Of a DNA stretch of 64,000 nt, positions 24,957-32,453 are shown in pieces. The DNA comes from Streptomyces sp. NBC_01551 (lineage in GTDB: Bacteria; Actinomycetota; Actinomycetes; Streptomycetales; Streptomycetaceae), in assembly GCF_026339935.1 (NCBI RefSeq), contig NZ_JAPEPX010000001.1, positions 1,114,501 through 1,178,500 on the forward strand. Direction: 5' to 3'. The translations under genes were made by a program, and so were the position numbers. The number at the start of each line of letters is the position of its first letter. The stretch's first letter is position 1. Under the pieces are notes generated by a model. That model had not been told where the DNA came from, did no database searches, and saw only the letters and a list, made by a program, of their open reading frames with translations.

Positions 24957-25958
24957 CTACGCCGCCCTGCGGAACGCGGCGGCCGGGCGGAACGTGGCGG
25001 CCGGGCGGACCGTGCCCGGGCCGAAGCGGGCGTTGGCCCGGTCGATGGCCGCCTCCACCGTCAGGCGGGATTCGCGGACCGGGTCCAGCGTGAGCTGCCG
25101 CGCCGCCCGGTCGGCGCCGGTCAGGTCCTCCGCGCGGAGCACCATGCCGGTCAGCCGGGCCCGTTGCAGTCCGGCCGCGTCCATCAGGCGGTACGCCAGG
25201 ATCCGCAGGTCCTCGTCGTGCGCGGACGCCTCGGGCAGGCGCCGGGTCTTCTCCCAGCGGGTACCGCCCGCGAACCGCAGGGTCAGGGTCAGGGCCCGGG
25301 CGGCCTGGCGGCGGCCGCGCAGGGTCGCACCCAGCCGGACCACCAGACCGAGCAGCTCGGCCCGGGCGTGCGGGCCGTCCAGCTCCTCCCGGGCGAACCG
25401 GCTCCGGACCGCCACCGACGGGGGCAGGTCCCTCGGGGTGACCGGGCGCGGGTCGATGCCCCGGGCGCGCTCCGCGACCACCCGCCCGGCGCGCCGGCCC
25501 AGGATCCGCTCGACGACCCCGGGCGGGACCTCGGTCAGCGCCCCGACGGTGTGCAGCCCGTACCGGCGCAGCGCCTCGGCCTGGCGGGAGCCGAGCCCGT
25601 GCAGCGCCTCCACCGGCAGCGGTCCGAGGAACTCCGCCACCCGCTCCCCGGGCACGGCCAGGATGCCGCCGGGGCCCGGGATCCGGGCTGAGGCCATGGC
25701 GGCGACCGCCCAGGTGCCGGCGACGCCGATGCGGACGTCCGCGCCCAGCCGGGCCACCGCGCGCAGCCGGACCACCTCCGCGATGCGTTCGGCGTCCACC
25801 CCGAAGTACCGCTGGGCACCCCGGACCTGGACGAGGGCGGCGCGCGGCGGGAGGGCCTGGACCAGCGGGGAGAACTCCCGCAGCAGCTCCAGCACCGCGC
25901 GGTAGCCCTCCTCGGGCAGGACCGGGGCGCACCGGACGTGCAGGACCGCGCCGGTCAT
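24957..25958 (-). CDS. imuB: ImuB-like, catalytically inactive Y-family DNA polymerase
   Basis: 333 aa with the palm-finger-little finger layout of Y-family polymerases. The catalytic residues are missing: the N-terminal 'hDMDAF' motif is replaced by VLHVRCAPV and the SIDEAF motif by LVQVRGAQRYFG. Helix-hairpin-helix ('GLGSRQAEALRRYGLHTVGA') and little-finger regions are intact. This is the hallmark of ImuB, the scaffold of the DnaE2 mutasome. A candidate beta-clamp peptide is ARQLTLDP near the C-terminus. The ATG at 25958 overlaps the dnaE2 stop as ATGA, so it is coupled to dnaE2. It would act with DnaE2 at DNA damage. The symbol follows function; 'Y-family polymerase' is the safe name. Confidence 0.82.
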   Translation of the reverse strand: MTGAVLHVRCAPVLPEEGYRAVLELLREFSPLVQALPPRAALVQVRGAQRYFGVDAERIAEVVRLRAVARLGADVRIGVAGTWAVAAMASARIPGPGGILAVPGERVAEFLGPLPVEALHGLGSRQAEALRRYGLHTVGALTEVPPGVVERILGRRAGRVVAERARGIDPRPVTPRDLPPSVAVRSRFAREELDGPHARAELLGLVVRLGATLRGRRQAARALTLTLRFAGGTRWEKTRRLPEASAHDEDLRILAYRLMDAAGLQRARLTGMVLRAEDLTGADRAARQLTLDPVRESRLTVEAAIDRANARFGPGTVRPAATFRPAAAFRRAA

Positions 25959-28900
25959 CCCGCGCTCCCCGGGCTGGAGTGCCACAGCTTGCGGCCGGTC
26001 GCGGCGCCGTTGCCGGGGGGCTGGAGGTCGGCCCACGGGTTCATCTCGTACCCGGTCGGCAGGTGGATCCGGCGGCCCCGGTCTCCGGTTCCCTCCGCGG
26101 CCCCGCCACCGGTCCCGTCCCCGGCCCCAGCCCCGTCACCGCCCCCGGAACCTGCACCGGCACCGCCCCCTGCACCGCCCCCACCCATCGGCTCCGACAG
26201 CCGGGCCGCGACCGCGTCCACCCCGCCCGCCGCCCGCAGTTCCACCAGCTCCGCCAGGTTCCAGGCCGCCGCGCCGACCACGCTCAGGCTCTGCGGGCCA
26301 CGCCGCTGCACCACGCCCCGTACCAGCAGCAGGAAGGAGTGGAACACGGTGTGCGCGCACGCCTCGTGGCTGTCGTCGAAGAAGGCCAGGTCGACCAGCC
26401 CGGTCCCGTCGTCCAAGGTCGTGAAGATGACCCGCCGCCCGGACCGGATCGGCGGGGTCTGGGTGGCCGCCTTGGCGCCCGCGACCAGGACCGTCTGCCC
26501 GTGCGCGGTCTCCCGCAGCCGCCGCGCCGGGATCACGCCCAGCTCGGCCAGGAAGGCGTGGTGCTCGCCCATCAGGTGTCGCGAGGCGTCCATGCCGAGG
26601 ACGCCCAGCTCGGCGCTGAGCCGCTCGGCGTCGGTCAGGTCGGGCAGCCCGACGGCGGCCGTGGACTTCCCACCGCCCAACGGGAGTTGACCGGCCCCCC
26701 GAGTGCCCGCCGCCCGCTGGGCGCCGTGCAGTTCGGACAAGTGGAGCAGCAGGTCGCGCCGGTTGGCGCCGAAGGCGTCCAACGCGCCTACCTGCGCGAG
26801 CCGTTCGGCCACCGGGCGACCCGGGTGCGCCCGGTCCCAGAAGTCGCGCAGCGAGGCGTACGGCTGCCCGGACTCGATCCGGCCCGCCTCCGCCTCGCTG
26901 ATCCCGTGGACGTCGGCCAGGGCGAGCCGCAGCCCCCACAGCGGGGGAACATCGGACACCAGTTCGATACGGTGGGCGACCGCCGACCGGTTCACGTCCA
27001 GCGGCAGCACCGGCACGCCCCGCCGACGCGCGTCCGCCAGCAGCAGCCGCTTGGGGTACATGCCCGGGTCGTGGGTGAGCAGCCCGGCGTAGAAGGCCGC
27101 CGGGTGGTGGGCCTTCAGCCAGGCCGACTGGTACGTGGGCACGGCGAAGGCCACCGCGTGCGCCTTGCAGAACCCGTACGAGCCGAAGGCCTCGACGATC
27201 TCCCAGGTACGGCCGATCACCTCGGGCGAGTAGCCGCGCCGGCCCGCCGTCGCCGCGAACCAGACCTTGATCCGCCCCTGCGACTGCGGATCGGACAGCC
27301 CGCGCCGCACCCGGTCCGCCTCGTCCCGGCCGCAGCCGGTCATGACGTGCACGATCTCGATGATCTGCTCGTGGAAGACCACCACCCCGTACGTCTCGCG
27401 CAGCGCCTGCTCCAGGTCCTCGTGCGGGAAGCGGACCGGAGCCCGCCCGTGCCGGGCCTCGATGAAGGGCCGCACCATGTCGGCGGCGACCGGGCCCGGC
27501 CGGAACAGCGAGATGTCGACGACCAGGTCGTGGAAGGTGGCCGGCTGGAGCCGCCCCACCAGGTCGCGCTGGCCCGGGGACTCGATCTGGAAGCAGCCCA
27601 GCGTCTCGGCGGAGCGGATCAGTTCGTACGTCGCCCCGTCGCCCGGGGGGACCTGCGCCGGGTCGTCGAGGTCGAGCTCCTCCCCCGTGGCGCGCCGGAG
27701 TTCGGCGACCGCGTGGGCCATCGCGGACTGCATCCGTACGCCCAGCACGTCGAGCTTGAGCAGCCCGAGGTCCTCCACGTCGTCCTTGTCGAACTGGGAC
27801 ATGGGGAACCCCTCGCCGCTGCTGGGCACCACGGGGGTGCGGGCGAGCAGCGAGGCGTCGGAGAGCAGCACCCCGCACGGGTGCATGGCGATCCCGCGCG
27901 GCAGCGCGTCCAGCGCCTCGACGAGCTCCCACAGCCGCCCGTGTTCCTCCCCGCGCACGTCGCGCAGTTCGGGGAGTTCGGCGAGCGCGGCGCGGGCGTC
28001 GCGGGCCCGGATGTGCGGGAAGGCCTTGGCGAGCCGGTCGGTCTCGGCCGGGGCCATGGACAGGGCGGCGCCCACGTCGCGGATGGCGTGCCGGACGCGG
28101 TAGGTCTCGGGCATGGAGACGGTGGCGACGCGCTCGGTGCCGAAGCGGTCGATGATCCGCCGGTAGACCTCCAGTCGGCGGGCGGACTCCACGTCGATGT
28201 CGATGTCGGGCAGGACGTGGCGGCGCTTGGACAGGAAGCGCTCCATCAGCAGTCCGTTGGCGACGGGGTCGGCGTGCGCGATGCCGAGGAGGTGGTTGAC
28301 GAGCGAGCCGGCGCCGGAGCCACGGGCGGCCACCCTGATCCCCATCGCCCTTACGTCGTCCACGACTTGGGCGACCGTCAGGAAGTACGAGGCGAAGCCG
28401 TGGTAGGCGATGACGTCGAGCTCCTCGTGCATGCGCTCCCAGTACGCGCGCTCGTCGGCGTAGCCGCGCAGCACCATGCCGGCGGAGGCGCGGGAGGCCA
28501 GTACCCGCTGGGCGGTGCGGTGGGCCGCGCCGACGAGGTGGGCCTCGGGGAAGCGGACGGAGCCGATGCCGAGGTCGTCCTCGGGGTCGACCGCGCAGGC
28601 TTCGGCGCTACGGCGGGTCTCCGCGAGGAGCCCGCGCGCGTCGGCGGGGCGCAGGCCGGCGGCCTGGGCGATCCGGTCGGCGGCCGCGGCCATGGCGGCG
28701 GGGTCCTTGAGCCAGCGCTCGCCGCCGTCGAGGGGGCGGCGGGGGTCGACGGGGACGAGGCGGCGGGCCGCGTCGAGGATGTCGGCGACCGGGCCCTGGC
28801 CGGGGTCGGCGTACCGGACGGCGTTGGTCAGCACGGCCGGGACACCCTGCTCGGCGGCGAAGCCGACGGTGCGGGCGGCCAGGCGCAGCGAGCCGGGACC

Positions 28901-29548
28901 GGTGCCGGGGCGGCCGTGGTGGACGGCCTCCAGGCGCAGGGCGTCGCCGTAGATCTCCCGCCAGGGCGCGAGCAGCCGCGCCGCGCGGTCGGGGCGGCCG
29001 GCGGCGAGTGCCCGGCCGACCTCGGAGCCGGGGCCGAGCAGTACGGACACGCCGGTGCCGCGCAGGGCCTCCCAGGGGAGTACGGGTTGCGGGCGGGCGC
29101 CGGAGCCGGAGCCGGGTGTCGCGCCGGTGCCGGTGCCGGGGCCCGCGCCGGGGGCCGGGTCCGCGTGGGCGGCGGTGACCATCCGGCAGAGTTCGGCCCA
29201 GCCGGTCGCCCCGTCGCGGGCCAGGAACACGGCGCGGGGGGCGGATTCGTCGATGAAGGCCCCGCCTTTGACGGGGGTCCGGCGGCGGTGGGAGGGCTCC
29301 GGACCCCGGGATCCCGTCCGGGGGGACGGGGCGGGCGACACGGCCAGGTCGACGCCGAACAGGGGGCGGATGCCGGCCGCCCCGCACGCCTTCGCGAAGC
29401 GCACGGCGCCTGCGAGGGTGTCCCGGTCGGTCAGGGCGAGGGCGTCCATGCCGCGGTCGGCGGCGCGCTCCGCCAGGCGTTCGGGGTGGGAGCCTCCGTA
29501 GCGCATGGAGAACCCCGAAACGGTGTGCAGATGCGTAAAACCAGGCAC
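25955..29548 (-). CDS. dnaE2: Error-prone DNA polymerase III alpha subunit DnaE2
   Basis: 1197 aa. The PHP domain starts at the N-terminus (FTHLHTVSGFSMRYGGSHPE, ALALTDRDTLAGAV). The polymerase palm has PDIDIDVES with Asp448 and Asp450 as expected metal ligands, and the fingers have 'GIAHADPVANGLLMERFLSK'. An OB domain follows near the end ('RRVIFTTLDDGTGLVDLAFF'). DnaE2 carries out damage-induced mutagenic translesion synthesis. The GTG at 29548 is preceded by AGGAGG; the frame is open to 29632 but lacks a ribosome site there. A Gly-rich low-complexity run near residues 1130-1160 is unusual. It is transcribed with imuB and preceded by a LexA-type box. Confidence 0.95.
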   Translation of the reverse strand: MPGFTHLHTVSGFSMRYGGSHPERLAERAADRGMDALALTDRDTLAGAVRFAKACGAAGIRPLFGVDLAVSPAPSPRTGSRGPEPSHRRRTPVKGGAFIDESAPRAVFLARDGATGWAELCRMVTAAHADPAPGAGPGTGTGATPGSGSGARPQPVLPWEALRGTGVSVLLGPGSEVGRALAAGRPDRAARLLAPWREIYGDALRLEAVHHGRPGTGPGSLRLAARTVGFAAEQGVPAVLTNAVRYADPGQGPVADILDAARRLVPVDPRRPLDGGERWLKDPAAMAAAADRIAQAAGLRPADARGLLAETRRSAEACAVDPEDDLGIGSVRFPEAHLVGAAHRTAQRVLASRASAGMVLRGYADERAYWERMHEELDVIAYHGFASYFLTVAQVVDDVRAMGIRVAARGSGAGSLVNHLLGIAHADPVANGLLMERFLSKRRHVLPDIDIDVESARRLEVYRRIIDRFGTERVATVSMPETYRVRHAIRDVGAALSMAPAETDRLAKAFPHIRARDARAALAELPELRDVRGEEHGRLWELVEALDALPRGIAMHPCGVLLSDASLLARTPVVPSSGEGFPMSQFDKDDVEDLGLLKLDVLGVRMQSAMAHAVAELRRATGEELDLDDPAQVPPGDGATYELIRSAETLGCFQIESPGQRDLVGRLQPATFHDLVVDISLFRPGPVAADMVRPFIEARHGRAPVRFPHEDLEQALRETYGVVVFHEQIIEIVHVMTGCGRDEADRVRRGLSDPQSQGRIKVWFAATAGRRGYSPEVIGRTWEIVEAFGSYGFCKAHAVAFAVPTYQSAWLKAHHPAAFYAGLLTHDPGMYPKRLLLADARRRGVPVLPLDVNRSAVAHRIELVSDVPPLWGLRLALADVHGISEAEAGRIESGQPYASLRDFWDRAHPGRPVAERLAQVGALDAFGANRRDLLLHLSELHGAQRAAGTRGAGQLPLGGGKSTAAVGLPDLTDAERLSAELGVLGMDASRHLMGEHHAFLAELGVIPARRLRETAHGQTVLVAGAKAATQTPPIRSGRRVIFTTLDDGTGLVDLAFFDDSHEACAHTVFHSFLLLVRGVVQRRGPQSLSVVGAAAWNLAELVELRAAGGVDAVAARLSEPMGGGGAGGGAGAGSGGGDGAGAGDGTGGGAAEGTGDRGRRIHLPTGYEMNPWADLQPPGNGAATGRKLWHSSPGSAG

Positions 29549-29611
29549 CCGCGGCCTCCTGCTTCGCTCGACCCCCGCTCTTCTTCGGTCCCGTCTCCAC
29601 CATAGAGCAAT

Positions 29612-29627
29612 TCGAATACCCGTGCGA
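29612..29627. promoter_or_regulatory. LexA/SOS box upstream of dnaE2-imuB
   Basis: TCGAATACCCGTGCGA matches the actinobacterial SOS consensus TCGAAC-N4-GTTCGA at 10 of 12 defined positions. It lies 64 bases 5' of the dnaE2 GTG and about 90 bases from the divergent membrane protein gene. It indicates that the operon is DNA-damage inducible. Confidence 0.75.
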
Positions 29628-29718
29628 AACACCAGTTCGAGTGGCCGGGGACGGGGGGTGTCATCCGTTCGGACCGTTCCTGCTGCGGTGGGGGCGGGGT
29701 ACGCCGAGCGTGTGAGGC

Positions 29719-30819
29719 ATGACGCAGCCCACCGACGCCCCGCCCGCCGGATTCCTCGCCGAGGTCAAGGACGCCGTCACCACGCGGGCCGCCCTGCTGG
29801 TCCTCGGAGTGCTGGCGCTCCAGCTCGCCTTCGTCGCCTCCTACATCGGCGCCTTCCACGACCCCGAGCCGAGCGAGATCCCCCTCGCCGTGACCGCCCC
29901 GGCCGCACCCGTCACCGCGCGGTCCGTCGAGCAGCTCGACGCGCTCCCCGGCAAGCCCCTCGACGCCCACGCCGTCACCGACGAGGCGGCGGCGCTCGCG
30001 CAGGTCAGGGACCGCGAGGTGGACGGCGCGCTGATCATCGACCCCGCCGGCACCACCGACCGGCTGCTCGTCGCGAGCGGCGGCGGGGCCTCGCTCTCCC
30101 AGGCCCTCACCGAGATCGTCGCCCGGGCCGAGCAGTCGCAGGGGCGCGACCTGCGCGTCACGGACGTGGTCCCGGCGGCCGAGGGCGACGCCCGCGCCCT
30201 GAGCGCGTTCTACCTGGTGGCCGGCTGGTGCGTCGGCGGGTACCTGTGCGCCGCGATCCTCGCGGTCAGCGCCGGCGCCCGGCCCGCCAACTCCCACCGC
30301 GCCGTCATCCGGCTCGGCGCGCTGCTCGCGTACGCGATCGTCGCCGGGCTCCTCGGCACGGTGATCGCGGGGCCGCTCCTGGGCGCGCTCCCCGGCAGCG
30401 TCATGGCCCTGTGGGGGCTCGGCACCCTGGTCGTCTTCGCGGTCGGCGCGATCACCCTGGCCTTCCAGGGCCTGGCGGGCGTGGTCGGCATCGGCCTGGC
30501 GATCCTGGTGGTGGTCGTCTTCGGCAACCCGAGCGCGGGCGGTGCCTACCCGTACCCGCTGCTGCCGCCGTTCTGGAAGGCGATCGGGCCCGCCCTGCCG
30601 CCGGGCGCGGGTACGTACGCCGCGCGCTCGATCGCGTACTTCCGGGGCAACGACGCGCTCGGCTCCTTCCTCGTCCTGGCCGGCTGGGCGGTCCTCGGCT
30701 CGGTCGCCACCGTGGCCTGCGCGATCTTCCGGAGGGGCCGCAGGGACCGCGCCGACCTCGCGGACACCCTCCGCGAGGACGAGACGGCGCCCGCCGGGCC
30801 GAGCAGACCCGCGACCTGA
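29719..30819 (+). CDS. DUF3533/ABC-2-like membrane protein
   Basis: 366 aa. One N-terminal membrane helix (LLVLGVLALQLAFVASYIGA), a predicted extracytoplasmic domain of about 120 residues, then five or six C-terminal helices (VGGYLCAAILAVSAG, LLAYAIVAGLLGTVIAG, LGTLVVFAVGAITLAFQGLA, FLVLAGWAVLGSVATVACAI). This topology resembles the YhgE/Pip and DUF3533 families, related to ABC-2 permeases but without an ATPase. No ATPase gene is nearby. It is divergent from dnaE2 and shares the region with the SOS box, though the box is nearer dnaE2. Function unknown; transport or phage/secretion-related roles are known for distant relatives. Confidence 0.78.
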   Translation: MTQPTDAPPAGFLAEVKDAVTTRAALLVLGVLALQLAFVASYIGAFHDPEPSEIPLAVTAPAAPVTARSVEQLDALPGKPLDAHAVTDEAAALAQVRDREVDGALIIDPAGTTDRLLVASGGGASLSQALTEIVARAEQSQGRDLRVTDVVPAAEGDARALSAFYLVAGWCVGGYLCAAILAVSAGARPANSHRAVIRLGALLAYAIVAGLLGTVIAGPLLGALPGSVMALWGLGTLVVFAVGAITLAFQGLAGVVGIGLAILVVVVFGNPSAGGAYPYPLLPPFWKAIGPALPPGAGTYAARSIAYFRGNDALGSFLVLAGWAVLGSVATVACAIFRRGRRDRADLADTLREDETAPAGPSRPAT

Positions 30820-30831
30820 TCACGCCACGGC

Positions 30832-32091
30832 TCAGCCCAGCGGCTCCAGCAGCCGCTCCGCACCCCGCAGCGCGTGCCGGCCGACCGCCTTGCCGAGGAC
30901 GACGCCCGCCTCGTCGGCGGAGCGGGTGTGGATCCCCGAGAGGATGCGCGCCTCGACGTTGTCCCGCGTCAGCTGCTCCCAGCCCGTGTACGTGCGGGTG
31001 ACCCCGGGCGCGGTCGGGCTCGTCAGCGTGAACGGCGCGGTGCGCGCCCCGGTGAGGGCGTCCAGGACCGCCTCCGCGGCCCCCGCGTACGTGGCGTGGC
31101 CGCTGGGGTAGTCCGGGTGGGCCGGGGTCTCGTGGAGCGGGGTCCAGGCCGGGTCGGTGCCGATGGAGCCGGTCCGGATGGCCGTGACCGGGCGCCAGCG
31201 CGTGTACGCGTACTTGCTGTCCGAGGTGGCGATCTGGGTGTCGACCAGGGCGGCGTGGAACAGCGCGACCAGCCCCGCCCGCTCGGCGGTCGAGCCGTGC
31301 GACCGGGTCAGGGCCACCCGCAGCGGCTCGGTGTAGAGGGTCAGCGAGGAGCCGTACCAGAAGGTGGCCGTCTCGGTCTGCCGCGCCGTGCGCACGGCGC
31401 TGTCGGCCTTCCCGTACGCCCGCACCTCCGCCAGGTCGGCCCGGTACCGGCGCGAGTCGAGCGCGGGCGGCGGCCCGAGGCGGTACTGGGACGGGGAGTC
31501 GAGCAGGAACGGCCTGGCCAGGCGGTTGCCGTACTGCACGGCGGGGGCGTAGCCGGCGGGCGTCGGCTGCCACACGCCGGGCGCGCTGGGCGGTACGGCG
31601 AAGGGCGCGTTCACGGACTCCGGGTCGAGGCCGTCGCCCTGGCGGGCGGCGAGCGCGAGCCGCGCCTGGCGGGCTCCGGCGGCGACGCCCCGGTCCTCGG
31701 CGCGGCCGTCGGGGATCCGGCGGAGGCTGGCGGCGAGCGCGGCGTCGAGCTCTGGGGCGCGGGCGGGGGCCAGCGCGACGAGGGAGTCGTGGACGGCGGA
31801 GGCGACGGCCGCGTCCTGGAACGCGGCCCGGTCGCGCCCGGCCGGGGCCTCCCGGGTCGCCCGCGCGGCGGCGAGCCAGCTGATGGCCCAGGTACGGCTG
31901 TTGGTGATCTGGGTGGCGGCCCCGGCGACGGCCACGGTCTGCGCGGTGGTGTCGTACCAGTCCCGCACCACGGCTCCGGGCGGGGCGGTCGCGGCCGTGG
32001 CCGCCGTGGCCCCGGCGGAGGGGACTGCGATCGAGGCGGACAGGGCCAGGGCGGCCCCGAGGGTGACCAGGGCAGAGCGGGACGACGTCAC
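30832..32091 (-). CDS. Secreted vanadium-dependent haloperoxidase (PAP2 superfamily)
   Basis: 419 aa. A signal peptide (ALVTLGAALALSASIAVPSA) is followed by a helical domain and the vanadate-binding motifs: KYAYTRWRPVTAIRTG (Lys and Arg), HPDYPSGHATYAGA (Ser-Gly-His), and RILSGIHTRSADEAG (Arg/His region). These enzymes oxidise halides with hydrogen peroxide; some in Streptomyces have biosynthetic roles, others are acid phosphatase-like. I choose the GTG at 32091 because CCAGGAG lies 5 bases upstream; a GTG at 32097 is too close to it. A Cys-containing leader peptide and two short tandem repeats lie just upstream. It is convergent with the DUF3533-like gene. Confidence 0.85.
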   Translation of the reverse strand: MTSSRSALVTLGAALALSASIAVPSAGATAATAATAPPGAVVRDWYDTTAQTVAVAGAATQITNSRTWAISWLAAARATREAPAGRDRAAFQDAAVASAVHDSLVALAPARAPELDAALAASLRRIPDGRAEDRGVAAGARQARLALAARQGDGLDPESVNAPFAVPPSAPGVWQPTPAGYAPAVQYGNRLARPFLLDSPSQYRLGPPPALDSRRYRADLAEVRAYGKADSAVRTARQTETATFWYGSSLTLYTEPLRVALTRSHGSTAERAGLVALFHAALVDTQIATSDSKYAYTRWRPVTAIRTGSIGTDPAWTPLHETPAHPDYPSGHATYAGAAEAVLDALTGARTAPFTLTSPTAPGVTRTYTGWEQLTRDNVEARILSGIHTRSADEAGVVLGKAVGRHALRGAERLLEPLG

Positions 32092-32121
32092 GGACACTCC
32101 TGGAGGACTGGATGGCTGGAG

Positions 32122-32178
32122 GACTGGCGGGACTGGCGGGACTGGCGGGACTGAAGAAACGGAGAAACGGAGAAACGG
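32122..32178. repeat. Short tandem repeats in the haloperoxidase leader
   Basis: Three perfect copies of the 9-mer GACTGGCGG (32122-32148) are followed by three perfect copies of the 8-mer AGAAACGG (32155-32178). They lie between the leader-peptide stop (32212) and the haloperoxidase start (32091), so they would be transcribed. They may vary in number between strains. Confidence 0.75.
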
Positions 32179-32211
32179 AGCGGGAGCCGGGAAGCCGCAG
32201 CGCGGAACCGG

Positions 32212-32286
32212 TCACCGGCAGAGCGCGCCGGAGACCCTCATCAAGTCGACCGCGCGCCGCTCGGCCGCAAACGCGGTGATCGCCAT
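32212..32286 (-). CDS. Cys-containing leader peptide upstream of the haloperoxidase
   Basis: A 24-aa ORF from the ATG at 32286, ending AVDLMRVSGALCR then stop. The RRxVDLxRVxxALCR ending matches the family annotated as putative leader peptides in streptomycetes, where a terminal Cys-Arg is thought to sense charged tRNA-Cys. Such uORFs usually precede sulfur-assimilation genes; finding one 120 bases before a vanadium haloperoxidase is unusual. TAGCTT (32293-32298) and TTGCGG (32317-32322, minus-strand sense) are 18 bases apart and place the transcript start close to the ATG, so it is probably leaderless. Confidence 0.7.
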   Translation of the reverse strand: MAITAFAAERRAVDLMRVSGALCR

Positions 32287-32292
32287 GCGCCG

Positions 32293-32322
32293 AAGCTAGC
32301 CACGGCGCACCCGGCACCGCAA
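32293..32322 (-). promoter_or_regulatory. Promoter of the leader peptide-haloperoxidase unit
   Basis: On the minus strand, TTGCGG (-35) and TAGCTT (-10) are separated by 18 bases. The -10 ends 6 bases before the leader-peptide ATG, consistent with a leaderless mRNA. Confidence 0.55.
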
Positions 32323-32453
32323 CAGCCCTTTTCCGTCACGGCAGTTCGGAAACAGACCTGTCGCAAGCCCGCCACTCGCCCGCCACGTGCCCGCCATACG
32401 CCGCCACGCGCCGCCACGTGCCCGCCACTGACAAGGCCCCTCCCCCACCCACC

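Noticed and set aside
24957..25958. Active DinB-type DNA polymerase IV
   Set aside because: Both catalytic acidic motifs are replaced, so an ImuB-like scaffold role fits better.
25979..29605. Uninterrupted 1208-codon plus-strand reading frame opposite dnaE2
   Set aside because: It is the antisense shadow of dnaE2, produced by high third-position GC. The translation is low-complexity and has no domain.
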